Positions 13,101 through 27,279 of a stretch of 64,000 nt of DNA are shown one piece after another; positions within the stretch are counted from its first letter, which is position 1; every line of letters starts with the position of its first letter. The translations under genes were made by a program, and so were the position numbers. The notes under the pieces were generated by a model that was not told the DNA's origin, did no database searches, and was given only the letters and a program-made list of their open reading frames with translations. The stretch is taken from contig NC_135555.1 of the NCBI RefSeq assembly GCF_964340395.1, positions 1,543,501 through 1,607,500 on the forward strand, in the 5' to 3' direction. This stretch comes from Glandiceps talaboti. Its lineage: Eukaryota > Hemichordata > Enteropneusta > Spengelidae.

Positions 13101-16100
13101 TAAGATTGTCTAAAACATAGAATACAGTACAGACACCCCACACTAGGGTTGACTAAAACATAGAATACAGTACAGACACCCCACACTAGGATTGACTAAA
13201 ACATAGAATACAGTACAGACACCCCACACTAGGATTGACTAAAACATAGAATACAGTACAGACACCCCACACTAGGATTGACTCAAGTAATCATCAAGAT
13301 GTTATTAGTTAGGCCTAACAAAAAAATTGTGTGGTTCTGATTACACTCAAAGTTGGTAGATTTTTTATTTTATCTTTTTTAAACATTTTTTTCATATGTG
13401 AGTGTTTAATTCAGGTAGTTATGTTTCCAGATTGGAAGAACAGTTTTATATTATCTTTTTTAGTTGATGTCAGTTTCCGCAACCACTATTTCTTGCAAGA
13501 CTTCACAATTTTTGCAATTTTAATTTATTGTTTTCTCGAATATGACAAAAAAAGTTTACGTGAAAAACTAGGTGGGTCAGGTAACCAGCACCAAACAATT
13601 TTTTTTTAGACCTTAACCTAAATAACGGAAGTAAATTTGAAACATTGTTGCTGAATTTGAGATGTTGATATAGTCTTCCAAGTCAATGACCTGATAAGTC
13701 AACTCAAAGATAGCAAGTTCAGTTTTCTTTTTAGTAAAACCACAGAAAAACAAAAACAGTACCACTACTGAGGTCTACAGTGTAGATATACACACTCAAT
13801 GGCTATGAGCTGCTGTTTTGACTGAGGCAAGACACAGAGAAGACAATGTATCTAAATGTTCTCAATCTGGGCCATGAGACAGTGTGATTCACAGGTCATA
13901 TCTAAATACAAACTACATATCCATCTCAACACATTTGGATGATATGTAGTGAAATTGTGGCAGGGAAAATCACTAGGGCAAGAACAAGTAAGTGTGAGAA
14001 ATTTCCTATTTTGTCTATTCCGTTCTATTTCTTCATTACAAATCCCCCTTTCTGTTCAGTATTCATTCAAGTTTGCATAAACACTATGTTTATTATTGTT
14101 ATACTAACTTGACCACAGAGAGAGACACTCAATCATAGACGTTGTCTTTAACAGCAACCCTGTTCTATTATTAAGACTTCTCTTAAAATAATTTCTTAGC
14201 ACTTCTGAGTAAATGCTGTAAACTTAGATATTGAAGGTATTTCTACTAAACTAACTGTCAAATCAATATTGTGCTCATTAACATGTAATTATTTGATTTC
14301 CACAATCAAACTCAGATATTTTCAGTAAAAAAAATCAATTCCTAGAGCATTGCTGTACAGATTAATAACCTTTATGGTCTGGATATGGGTTTTGTGGACC
14401 AAGGATGTATGTATGGCAGAAGGGTCCGACTTTAGGATAACTCGTAAGTCATACTACCAAGGTCCACAAAACCCATATCCGAGTTGTAAAGGTTTAATCA
14501 TATACCCCATGTAATTCATCTGAATCACACGATCACATAAATTGACAGTGAAATGTTATTTTCTTCGCAAAAATGTAAAATAGAGAAGACATTAACAAAC
14601 CTAAATCCCTGAGCGACCACTTGCTATATTTGGGCAAAGTGTGCTGGGGCGTGATACGGAAAATTATTGCTTGGGTTAGTTGAGCGTGCTCTCCATTGAA
14701 TTGCAAAGGAAGAGATACTGGGTATAACATGACAATAGTATTCATAACATCACTTGTACAAACTTGTAGTTTATGACCCAGGGTTCATACACTTACAATA
14801 AAAAAAATTCCAGGGCTTTCCAGGGGTATTCGTATTTGATTTCCAGGGGTAGGGAGCATTTTTTCAGGGTTCAGGGAGGGTTTGAAATTCCAAGGTTTTC
14901 CAGGGTTTTCCAGGACAGCGCTAACCCTGATGACCACACATTCTAATGTGCAATGTCTGAAACTTGATTGCATTTTTAAATTATTCACCGTCCTATTAGA
15001 TTTTAATGAATATCATCCTTGTTCTTGTAAATGTGTAAGGGAAGTGTACAGCTGTCATTTACAGTTGTTGGGAACAGGACAACATTGCTAAGACTTCCAT
15101 GGTTGTATAATAATATATTGTACATTATAAATACAAATTAAATTGAATAAATTCAAACATGGTTCCCACTTGCGAAGCACCAAAGTGCCCTAGTGTTGAA
15201 GAAAGAGGAACAGAATAACCAGGAAAAATCAGTGTTGTTTTATAGTAGGGTTAAACTGAGAATCACCCTTCTTACATACATACCAGATCTGGGAATTTTT
15301 TTATCAAACCCAGCCAACTCTGGGTGGGTTTGAACCCAGACTGCAGTGATAAGAAGCATATGAGCTAACCTCTCAGGCACCAACAACCACAATGACAGGA
15401 TATAGACTGCAGTGATAAGAAGCATACAAGCTAACCTCTCAGGCATGGACAACCCCAATGACAGGATATAGAATGCAGTGATAAGAAGCATACAAGCTAA
15501 CCTCTCAGGCATGGACAACCCCAATGACAGGATATAGACTGCAGTGATAAGAAGCATATGAGCTAACCTCTCAGGCACCGACAACCCCAATGACAGGATA
15601 TAGAATGCAGTGATAAGAAGCATATGAGCTAACCTCTCAGGCATGGACAACCACAATGACAGGATATAGAATGCAGTGATAAGAAGCATACAAGCTAACC
15701 TCTCAGGCATGGACAACCCCAATGACAGGATATAGAATGCAGTGATAAGAAGCATATGAGCTAACCTCTCAGGCATGGACAACCACAATGACAGGATATA
15801 GAATGCAGTGATAAGACGCATATGAGCTAACCTCTCAGGCACCGACAACCCCAATGACAGGATATAGACTGCAGTGATAAGAAGCATACAAGCTAACCTC
15901 TCAGGCATGGACAACCCCAATGACAGGATATAGACGGCAGTGATAAGAAGCATACAAGCTAACCTCTCAGGCATGGACAACCCCAATGACAGGATATAGA
16001 CGGCAGTGATAAGAAGCATACAAGCTAACCTCTCAGGCATGGACAACCCCAATGACAGGATTTAGAATGCAGTGATAAGATGCATATGAGCTAACCTCTC

Positions 16101-16651
16101 CGGTACCGACAACCCCAATGACAGGATATAGAATGCAGTGATAAGATGCATACAAGCTAACCTCTCAGGCACCAACAACCACAATGACAGGATTTAGAAT
16201 GCAGTGATAAGAAGCATATGAGCTAACCTCTCAGGCACCAACAACCACAATGACAGGATATAGACTGCAGTGATAAGAAGCATACAAGCTAACCTCTCAG
16301 GCATGGACAACCCCAATGACAGGATATAGAATGCAGTGATAAGACGCATATGAGCTAACCTCTCAGGCACCAACAACCACAATGACAGGATATAGTAAAG
16401 GGAAGTATATAATCAATTCACTGTAGTCTGTGCCCCAATTGTCCATATGACTTGGGGTGTACAAAGTACACTTCTAAATAGAATATTGTTAAAATTGTAC
16501 ATCATGAGGGTAAATGTATAAGGGAAATATCATCTACCCAAGACTTCTAAAATGAAAAGTGTGTAGTATCCGAGAATACATACCTGCTTTATTAAACTCA
16601 TCTGCTGCACTGTCAAACTCTGGCTTCCACTTAAAGAGAGAGGTCTTTAAA
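1048..16651 (-). CDS. NAPG: gamma-SNAP (NAPG), partial: five internal exons
   Basis: Gamma-soluble NSF attachment protein is a cytosolic, TPR-like all-helical adaptor that recruits the ATPase NSF to SNARE complexes for disassembly in membrane traffic. Five minus-strand exons join in frame: 16651-16584, 8841-8757, 5539-5503, 4732-4623, 1114-1048. Together they encode about 122 residues that follow human gamma-SNAP from its 'KTGFLKWKPDYDSAA' region to the 'KAVQLYQQTANVFE' region; I compared with the human protein from memory. Visible landmarks are LFKWKPEFDSAADEFNKA, CFKNAKSYDQAK, AKAYENAAMMMKEM, GTPDTAALTLERAAK and RAVELYEHACEVVE. Phases agree at all four junctions. Missing are the first coding exon (about 20 residues, expected right of 16651, not recognised) and the C-terminal exons, which must lie left of position 1048 and probably off the window. 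Introns are large (7.7, 3.2, 0.8 and 3.5 kb) and repeat-filled. Confidence 0.93.
1115..4622. other. gamma-SNAP intron with degenerate dispersed repeats
   Basis: No additional exon recognised. At about 2870-3200 three degenerate copies of a unit containing 'ttgctatgggcatgg' occur in tandem. The string 'gttgttatctttgcaatata' near 2880 reappears as its reverse complement at about 59092-59111, so this is a dispersed family. A clean minisatellite occupies 3827-4258. Confidence 0.6.
3827..4258. repeat. minisatellite, 72 bp x 6
   Basis: Six tandem copies of a 72-bp unit that starts 'gtgacacacggttgagattc' and ends 'gggaatacacacaa'. Copies are nearly identical; later ones carry aactgg/aaatgg and tatatg/tatatt changes. 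Because 72 is a multiple of three, it produces spurious open frames on the minus strand. No spacers separate the units, so it is not a CRISPR array. Confidence 0.97.
4623..4732 (-). CDS. NAPG: gamma-SNAP exon
   Basis: Acceptor ...gaatgtag and donor gtaagt. It begins in phase 0 and encodes EMKNMDGAADLMSQAAEMYR then EHGTPDTAALTLERAA plus two bases of a Lys codon. The GTPDTAA block is diagnostic of gamma-SNAP. Confidence 0.93.
5503..5539 (-). CDS. NAPG: gamma-SNAP exon (37 nt)
   Basis: Very short exon between acceptor ...atttcacag and donor gtaaga. One base completes a split Ala codon, then AKAYENAAMMMK, matching human AKAYEQAGMMLK. It ends in phase 0. Confidence 0.9.
5762..6152. mobile_element. 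long inverted repeat (foldback), arms about 170 bp
   Basis: Left arm 5762-5932 and right arm 5981-6152 are reverse complements with scattered mismatches, around a 48-nt centre. Shared blocks include gacatcagac(t/c)gtggacaaa, ctgttacaaacaggga and tggattaataacacttgg. The transcript of this intron would form a long imperfect hairpin. It could be a foldback transposon or an inverted duplication of an older element; I recognise no protein domain in it. Confidence 0.85.
6410..6530. repeat. short direct repeats 'gtgtggttccatac'
   Basis: The string gtgtggttccatac occurs three times (about 6420, 6439 and 6509) in a 120-bp stretch. Near 6785-6900 a second short tandem pair of about 58 bp contains 'attacaagtgatggtt' and 'agtagaatact(g/a)tgagtacc'. 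Both lie in the same gamma-SNAP intron. Confidence 0.75.
7215..7553. mobile_element. MITE-like element with ggcc/poly-A terminal inverted repeats
   Basis: Left end ggcc, an A run, then ttgtttctggtcag; right end gaccagaaacaa, a T run, then gcc. These are about 30-bp inverted termini around roughly 280 bp of non-coding sequence. The subterminal string 'tggtgcgacga' also occurs in a related copy at 63523, so this is a dispersed family. No transposase is visible, so it is presumably mobilised in trans. Confidence 0.75.
8757..8841 (-). CDS. NAPG: gamma-SNAP exon
   Basis: Acceptor ...tgttgcag. The exon opens with CT, completing the GCT Ala codon from the previous exon, and encodes VCFKNAKSYDQAKMAYMRSA then QALQNNK and two bases (GC). 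I place its 3' end at 8757 because the next bases on the minus strand, GTATCCTTTC, are an excellent U12-type donor. Reading on to TTCAG would keep human length (adding YPFS) but would need a non-canonical TA donor. Confidence 0.88.
9288..9478. mobile_element. MITE-like element, imperfect TIR about 45 bp
   Basis: The left end acagaaccccat and right end atggggttctgt are inverse complements. The similarity continues inward (gtgagt..., tgtgg.gtactc.ggg) for about 45 bp with mismatches. The 191-bp element has no coding capacity and lies in the intron between gamma-SNAP exons at 8841 and 16584. Confidence 0.65.
11078..11195. repeat. tandem repeat, about 39 bp x 3
   Basis: Three consecutive copies of 'gtagacagttactacaaggc' followed by 'attcatgcatgtacagt', with one 2-bp insertion in the second copy. 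Upstream (about 10690-11050) there is a looser repetition of 'gaactggaaatgactga'-like text. Confidence 0.9.
11335..11424. repeat. tandem duplication, 42 bp x 2
   Basis: Two copies of a 42-bp unit starting 'tcagggctttacgcgtcaag' and ending 'ggcaatcactcgg' (g/t variation at the end), with a start of a third copy ('tcagg'). Confidence 0.92.
12264..13288. repeat. minisatellite, 43 bp x about 24
   Basis: About 24 head-to-tail copies of a 43-bp unit with a fixed core 'acagtacagacaccccacac' and a variable part 'tagga(t/a)tg(a/t)ct(a/g/c)aaacatagaat'. Core bases are almost invariant while the variable part alternates between a few forms in a repeating order, which suggests amplification of multi-unit blocks. 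It lies in a gamma-SNAP intron. Confidence 0.97.
14361..14498. mobile_element. short MITE-like element, TIR about 42 bp
   Basis: Left arm 14361-14404 (attaataaccttta ... ggatatgggttttgtggacc) and right arm about 14456-14498 (its inverse, ggtccacaaaacccatatcc ... aaaggtttaat) match over about 40 bp with few mismatches. The centre is about 50 nt. No ORF. Confidence 0.85.
14795..14935. repeat. 'ttccaggg' rich dispersed repeat
   Basis: Clustered occurrences of ttccaggg/ccagggttttccagg between 14808 and 14915, ending in 'gacagcgctaaccctgatga'. The composition and imperfect self-repetition look like a fragment of an interspersed element. I cannot place it in a family. Confidence 0.4.
15240..15380 (-). 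mobile_element. tRNA-derived SINE fragment
   Basis: On the minus strand 'gcctgagaggttagctc' (15378-15362) resembles the D-arm/box A of a Leu/Ser-type tRNA. About 25 nt on, GGGTTCAAACCC (15337-15326) is a perfect box B with T-arm stem. A non-tRNA body continues to about 15240. The lack of a full cloverleaf and the unrelated tail argue for a SINE and not a tRNA gene. It directly abuts, and seems to have seeded, the 66-bp minisatellite. Confidence 0.6.
15340..16395. repeat. minisatellite, 66 bp x 16, derived from a SINE head
   Basis: About 16 copies of a 66-bp unit containing 'gcagtgataagaagcata', 'agctaacctctcaggca' and 'accccaatgacaggatata'. The unit is the box A half of the adjacent tRNA-like sequence plus about 20 bp of flank, without box B. 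Since 66 is divisible by three and one frame lacks stops, it makes a fake 270-residue minus-strand reading frame. Copies differ at a few recurrent sites (aga/acg; atg/acc; cc/ca). Confidence 0.95.
16584..16651 (-). CDS. NAPG: gamma-SNAP exon (second coding exon)
   Basis: Acceptor ...tttgtag just before 16651 and donor gtatgt after 16584. The exon starts with one base of a split codon (presumably TA|T, Tyr) and encodes LKTSLFKWKPEFDSAADEFN plus KA and one base. This is the highly conserved start of the gamma-SNAP helical repeat (human: KTGFLKWKPDYDSAASEYGKA). Confidence 0.93.
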
Positions 16652-16829
16652 CTACAAAGTAAGACAAATATAGTTCATCTTTTATCATTTCAAATTATAA
16701 ACAAACACTCAGTAGCTAGAAGTAGATTCTACAAAATAACCTACTGTACACAGAACTCTCTCCATGTTGAACTTACTGAGAAACTTTCCAATGTATGTTA
16801 TTAATAGTGAAGTATCTGATATAGTGAAA

Positions 16830-16925
16830 TTTAGGCAAAAAAAAGAACATTCAAAGAGGGGTGGAGGATCTGATATAGTGAAATGTAGGCAAAAAAAAGA
16901 ACGTTCAAAGAGGGGTGGAGGTACT
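16830..16925. repeat. tandem duplication, about 57 bp x 2
   Basis: 'gatatagtgaaatttaggca' followed by an A run, 'gaac(a/g)ttcaaagaggggtgga' is present twice in succession. No coding meaning seen. Confidence 0.85.
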
Positions 16926-16929
16926 ATCA

Positions 16930-17845
16930 GATTCAGAATGTTTGCTGTAAGTATAAAAGTGTGTTTGCTAAAAAGAATATCTTGTGATTTCACATTGTTT
17001 GATAAAATCTTTGATGCTAAGTGAGATAAAATACATTGGTTTCATTCACCTTCACGTTATCAGTATGAAATTAGCATCGATCCAAACTTAAGCAGAAGTG
17101 ATGTATGAGATCTGCAGTGCAACTTCATTGCCTGCCTTATTTTTGTAATTGTGATGTTTTTAAGTTCATATCAATGCCAACTCTGTACTGATAAGTGAAA
17201 ATGAATGACACTGACATGTTTTATCTCATTTAACATCCAAATTTTTATCAAATGATGTGAATTTCCCCTCTAAGAACCATGGAAACAGAAAGAGGCAAAT
17301 CAGGTAAAACTATGGTTTCCCACACAATGTACCATAATTTTGTTTGGGAATTTTGGTAAATATATACCTGGCAATTGAATACAGTGGTATAACATAGTTT
17401 GCTATAGTAATTTCAGCGTGTACCCTGACTTGTGCATAAGTTTAGTTGACTTGTCATACTCATAGACATACGTGGAACCAACAGATTACATTATTATACT
17501 AACAACAACGTAAATGCAAAACTAATAAATTACTTGTTTTCAAAGTACTTTTGCTCTTAAGGTAATCAGGTAGCGATCGCTCAACTGATTCTGATATAAT
17601 CCGACACAGCACCAAGTGTTTTGGGCGATATTGACTTTGAACTTTTTTATTTGCACATGTCAAATTGTCTGTTTGTCAGCATGCCCAGCATAGTAAGAGA
17701 GGAGAAACAGATATTCCAATGTTCCTGATCCTTTACCAAAATATACATAAGAATTGTGGTTCCCTACAAAAAAATCTTATTTACTGCACAAATCTGTTAA
17801 AATTCTCGTCATGTTACGAATGTGGGTATGTATGTATGTATGTGC

Positions 17846-17894
<49 letters not shown>

Positions 17895-19970
17895 TGTGTG
17901 GTGGGGGGGGGGTGTGTGAGTGTGTAATATTAAACCAGTGAAAGTAGAGTCAGTGATGGATTTATCATGTGTACTTCTATTATTCCATCTTCCCACTCAG
18001 TGAGTACTTTATATGGAGCAGAGCAATTCCTGTAACATTGACACAAATAGATGGAAGCGATTCAGATCTGAATTGCAAAGTTTGACAGATTTTTCTGCAA
18101 AATTACCCCTTACCTGCCAAAAAACGGGACATTTCCTACCCCAACATTAATTATGGAGCCTTCAAGACCCAAGAAATGGTACTCCAATCTTGCTCACGTT
18201 TTCAGCGTGATCTCATCTATTTGTGTTAATGTTACAGGAATTGTAGCATTTGCTTCCAGTTAAACATTGGAATGAAAAAAAGCACAAAACAGAAGAAAAA
18301 CCCCTCAAAATCACAAGTGCTAATTATTGCAGCTAATAATATGATTGAATACAGTCATATAAAGACATTCATACATACATTGTATAAACAAGAATAGTAC
18401 CAGTAACAGTGACAAAACATATCTACAAACTTTGAACTAACCTAGATAGTAGAAATAGTACCAGGTTCATATTGCAGCCCTGGTATGCAACATGTCTGAT
18501 TTTGACATATAATAAGGCCCAAGTCTGATTACGACAGAATTTGGTGTCAGACAATTGTCAACAAAGCTACAGAAAAAGTAGTTCGTGAATAACAGAATGT
18601 TCTATCCTATCCATACGGCTCAACTATGAGAGAAGGCTTTGGCGAAATCTTTGAAATGAATCATGGTATTTGTAATTGTAAGTAAATACACTAACTGTTG
18701 CAGTTTTCAGACAGACTCTGTTTTTGGACAGATATCGACTTGTCCAGCAATCCTTGCTGTTTTCTCCAGACCTGTCATATTGTCATGCTCAAGCTTTCGT
18801 ATGAAAGTTCAGACGATACTAAAGCTTTGATTCAACACTAATTTTATGGTATCGGTTTTGAGAGCACTAATATCGGTGATCTCAAAGTTACTGTATGTAA
18901 CAACACTGCTGTAGTTGTCAGTGCAAGATACACGGAGATGTTTCAAAATTACTTGAATATCATTTTGCTCTTATTTAAATCTACAAATATCTCATTTATA
19001 GTTTTCTCCAAGTCCTCAGTTCAAATCTAGATGACATTTTCCATGAAATCTGAGTGTTTTTTAAACAAAAAATATGGTACGTATCTGGAGCAAGGAAGTG
19101 TCTCAGATATCGGAGTGTTTACATTTGCGCACCCAAGACATAGACTGCAAAGCGGTGCCATGAACTGTGATCAAATCTTGGGTCGACAAAGTTATTTCTG
19201 ACTTTAAAACCTAATGGAAAGACCCTAAGGAAAATATCTAAGCAGCAATGATGGGTGTTAGTTTTCTTCAGTGTTTATCCAATAGTAATCGTCGAATAAC
19301 ATGACCCTGTCCGAAAACTGCGACAGTGAGTGTATGTAATATGTGGGGTGGGGGTGGGGGCGGGGGTGATGTCTCCTCCCATTCAATTCCAATAACTTTG
19401 TGTAGTCCCGGTTGCATGCACAATTTAAATGTAAAGCCTTTCTCCTATCCCTTTATATCCTAATACTACTAGATAATTTGGATTATTTTGTGATTTGGTA
19501 AAAAATTCAAGAATTACTTGATAAACCATACTAAAAATATAAGATCTAAACATGTCAATATCATTATCAAAATCAAAACATGCCAGTCATCTCAAACTGG
19601 GAATATGGCGAGCATTGGCAACACAGGCGATTAATTTCACGGCCATACACATTGCAAAGTTAAACGGAAACAAATATCGTTTAATTGTGAGTGAGTGTGG
19701 AGAAAGACTCACTATTTCTCAGCTTTTTGGATATGGTCCATTCCTTCCGAAATCTTCCTTTCGGCCGCCATTTTGAATGCTGAGGACCCTTATGTTGGCC
19801 AATAAAAACAATATGGTTGTAGTATTGACATTTATCATGTCCATAAACGTCTGATTATTAAACACCGGGACGGCGGGAACACAGTACAGCTGTAAACAAG
19901 TACATGTATACCTGCATACTGCATGGCTGTATGCACACACATGTACGTACACATGCATATACATGCGTGT
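16930..19970. other. non-coding stretch upstream of the known gamma-SNAP exons
   Basis: The first gamma-SNAP coding exon should lie somewhere to the right of 16651, but I could not recognise the expected N-terminal residues with a donor here. A (TG)n tract occupies about 17850-17892. Inverted 'gaattgcaa/cctgtaacattgacacaaatagatg' type text at 18030-18240 forms loose inverted repeats ('cctgtaacattgacacaaat' near 18029 against 'atttgtgttaatgttacagg' near 18219), probably a decayed TIR element of about 210 bp. Confidence 0.5.
18029..18240. mobile_element. decayed TIR element, about 210 bp
   Basis: 'attcctgtaacattgacaca' at the left end is matched in reverse complement by 'tgtgttaatgttacaggaat' at the right end, with 'aatagatg'/'catctatt' continuing inward. 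Non-coding interior. Confidence 0.7.
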
Positions 19971-19971
19971 C

Positions 19972-20115
19972 TATGTATGTATGTACCTTTGTAAGTATGT
20001 ACGTATGTACGTATGTACGTATGTACGTATGTACGTATGTATGTATGTATGTATGTATGTATGTATGTATGTATGTATGTATGTATGTATGTATGTATGT
20101 ATGTATGTATGTATG
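19972..20115. repeat. (TATG)n microsatellite with (TACG) interruptions
   Basis: Tetranucleotide array, first alternating gtatgtac units and then pure gtat units. Confidence 0.98.
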
Positions 20116-20402
20116 GTACCCGACAGATTGAGTATAAAATAATCGATTTATCGATTTCACAAAACTATACTATGACGCTATACTATACTTTGACGCAGTT
20201 TCAACGATGGTCTGTATTCACTGTTTTATCGTGACATTTTGAAAAGTTCCATATGCTTATCAAAAGATAGTTAAATTAGAAAACGTCCTCCTCGTGGATG
20301 GAGTGAACCTGGTGGCGACGTTGAAAAAGAATGACAAGGTCGAATATTAGTCACGCAGGATTCTAATGAACAGCTCTAAAACTTTTTTTTTAAAAAACCA
20401 GG

Positions 20403-20492
20403 TTTCATATATGGATAGGTAGGCACGTAGATATTTAGGTAGGTGGATATGTAGGTAGGTACGGAGGGAGGGAGGGATGTAAGGAGGGAGGT

Positions 20493-20551
<59 letters not shown>

Positions 20552-20593
20552 GGTAGGTAGGTAGGTAGGTAGGTAGGTAGGTAGGTAGGTAGG

Positions 20594-20687
<94 letters not shown>

Positions 20688-20697
20688 TATAGATCAG
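20403..20697. repeat. compound microsatellite (ACAG)n(GTAG)n(ATAG)n
   Basis: Impure ggta/ggga text, then (ACAG)n at about 20496-20550, (GTAG)n to about 20595 and (ATAG)n to about 20690. It immediately precedes the truncated Penelope-like element. Confidence 0.97.
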
Positions 20698-20744
20698 GAA
20701 TACATTATTTTCAATTCGTATTAAGGGATCTTACCTGATTTATA

Positions 20745-21821
20745 TATAGGCTTTATTGATGATGCTGTTGGTGCAGCTTCACTCAAACTTGAGGAACTGA
20801 TCCAATATCTTGATTACATGTGTAACTTTAATCCTGCTATTCAGTTTATTCATGATGTTTCTGAACTAACTATCAATTTCCTTGACATTTCCCTTCCAGT
20901 AGGATTGATGGTGATGATATGGCTACATCTGTTTATACTAAACCTACTGATTCACATTCATATTTGCAGTATGGTTCATCACATCCTTATAAGTGTAAAG
21001 ATTCTATTCCCTATTCAATTACTTCTTTACGTCGTATTTGTAGTAGTGATTTGGATTTCATAGAAAGGTCTACTAATTTTGCACGTACTTCCACCAACGT
21101 GCCTTCCGTGGTTATCCAGTGTCGGTTACCAATGCGGCTTTGGAGAAGGTGTCATCTTTGTCAAGGGAATCACGTGAGCAGCAGAGTAATAACGACCGTT
21201 CCATATGGGTTCTAATACATACCACCCCTTTTCCACCAGAGTTAAGAACATAATATACAAGTATTTTGATACCTTACGTTCTAATAGGGTAACCAATTCA
21301 TTATTTCTAAAAGCACCTTTAACAGCTTGGCGTCGTGATACCAGTCTTAGAGATATGGTAGTCCATACAGAACAACATGGATTGGAAGTTAATGCTGGTT
21401 CATTTCCATGCGATCGTACTCGATGTGGTACATGTCGTTTCATTATTAATACTAATCATGTTTTTGGCCCTAAGAACGGTGTGGCTGTTATGAGTAGTTT
21501 TACTTGAATCAGTACTAACGTAGTGCATTGCATCACATGCCAGAAATGTAGGTTTTTTTTGTATATAGGTTCGACACATACGTTGTCTTAGTGATCGTTT
21601 CGTGGAACATCCATCAGACAAAAGAATCGGAACTATATCTGTGTATTTTATTACTAACGATCATAGTGTATCATATATAGATATGTCTATTTCAGGAATT
21701 TGTAAGGTTTCTGGTGATGTGGATCGAATGAGGTTGAAGGAGGAGGAAATCATTTTCAATCTCGGAACGCTGGAACCCTATGGAATTAATAGATTATTTA
21801 TATCATTCCCTAATATCTAAC
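20745..21821 (+). pseudogene. Penelope-like retroelement remnant (RT C-terminus and GIY-YIG endonuclease)
   Basis: Translation in shifting frames gives FIDDAVG (the RT catalytic YxDD region), then INFLDISL, VYTKPTDSHSYLQYGSSHP and LRRICSSDLDF, typical of the Penelope RT thumb/linker. Further on are GSFPCDRTRCGTCRFI and CITCQKC...LYIGST...RFVEH, the linker and GIY-YIG nuclease, ending at a stop at 21819-21821. At least three frameshifts (near 20900, 21090-21230 and 21590) and in-frame stops (for example at 21505-21507) break it. The 5' part of the RT is missing; the copy starts at a (GATA)n microsatellite, as expected for a 5'-truncated insertion. In live copies the product would be a template-primed reverse transcriptase with endonuclease. 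Confidence 0.88.
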
Positions 21822-22068
21822 CGCACTTATTCTGTTTTTGTGGCGTGTTCTATAGTGTTCTTTTTGGTGCGCGTGACTTTTAGATCTTTCTTCGCGTATT
21901 TTACCATTTATAAGAACTTGCAATTTGTCGTTCTATTCCATAAAATTTAGATAAACAGTGAGGTGATGACCTACTATATATATTGCCTTGATACCCAATG
22001 AGAAAGAATATTAGAAACGTCAGATTGAACGTATTGATCGGGACTGTTTCACCCGTTCCTTAATATGC

Positions 22069-22073
<5 letters not shown>

Positions 22074-22139
<66 letters not shown>

Positions 22140-22160
22140 CAGACAGACAGACAGACAGAC

Positions 22161-22197
<37 letters not shown>

Positions 22198-22198
22198 T
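22074..22198. repeat. (AT)n followed by (ACAG)n(ATAG)n
   Basis: (AT)n at about 22074-22134, then acag and atag units to about 22198. It sits in the presumed 3' region of the Penelope-like element. Confidence 0.97.
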
Positions 22199-22250
22199 AT
22201 AGATAGACGTACTACAGTCTACAGTCCGGGACTACGGACGGACGGACTTG

Positions 22251-22252
<2 letters not shown>

Positions 22253-22344
<92 letters not shown>
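22253..22344. repeat. (AT)n microsatellite
   Basis: About 45 AT units. The sequences on either side contain an inverted pair, ggactacggac (22229-22239) and gtccgtagtac (about 22365-22375). Confidence 0.97.
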
Positions 22345-22345
<1 letters not shown>

Positions 22346-22422
22346 AAGTCAGTGGTAAGATTTGTCCGTAGTACAGTGCTCGATACGTCTGCACGCAGAG
22401 CGGAGTATATGTTGTACATCAA

Positions 22423-22468
22423 CATCTCCTGACGAGTGATTTACTCACGAAACAGGCTTGTAGAGACG
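22423..22468 (+). ncRNA. type I hammerhead ribozyme (Penelope-associated)
   Basis: All conserved core elements are present in order: CTGACGA (22429-22435), stem II GTGA/TCAC (22436-22439 with 22445-22448, loop TTTAC), GAAA (22449-22452), and a minimal stem III ACA/TGT (22452-22454 with 22459-22461, loop GGCT). The cleavage-site triplet is GTA, with A22462 as the nucleotide 5' of the cut. Stem I TCTC/GAGA (22425-22428 with 22463-22466) closes the fold, with a further C-G pair after one mismatch. Short stem III hammerheads of this kind are known from the pseudo-LTRs of Penelope-like elements, and the Penelope remnant ends about 600 bp upstream. The motif was found by eye; cleavage activity is an inference. 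Confidence 0.8.
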
Positions 22469-22497
22469 AAAAACCCGACTTGATTTTCTTCTACCCT

Positions 22498-26900
<4,403 letters not shown>

Positions 26901-26921
26901 GAGCCACTTTGAATATTGCAG

Positions 26922-27100
26922 CATGTATGTATGTATGTATGTATGTATGTATGTATGTATGTATGTATGTATGTATGTATGTATGTATGTATGTATGTAT
27001 GTATGTATGTGTGTATGTTTGTGTGTGTGTATGTATGTATGTATGTATGTATGTATGTATGTATGTATGTATGTATGTATGTATGTATGTATGTATGTAT
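26922..27100. repeat. (ATGT)n microsatellite
   Basis: About 45 tetranucleotide units with a (gtgtgtgt) interruption near 27009-27030. It generates artificial MYVC/IHTY repeat frames. A G run follows at about 27125-27137. Confidence 0.98.
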
Positions 27101-27279
27101 GCGTGTTGTAGGCAGGTATACGAAGGGGGGGGGGGGGTGAATGCTTAAATAACTGGTTGGTCGAGTTAGGGAAGACGACTGTGAATTTGTTTTTGGGCAA
27201 GCAGATTTATTGTAGAACCACTGTCTTCTTAATAGATGTAGATTAGAATCTACGCATACAACTCTAAACATCTAACGGG

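Noticed and set aside
15320-15400. A true tRNA gene on the minus strand
   Set aside because: Box A and box B resemble a tRNA, but the acceptor stem and anticodon arm cannot be formed and a SINE-like body follows box B.
15240-16052. 270-residue minus-strand reading frame with GLSMPERLACMLLITA repeats
   Set aside because: It is the 66-bp minisatellite read in a stop-free frame. The period is a multiple of three, there is no splice context, and the same bases are explained by the tRNA-like SINE head.
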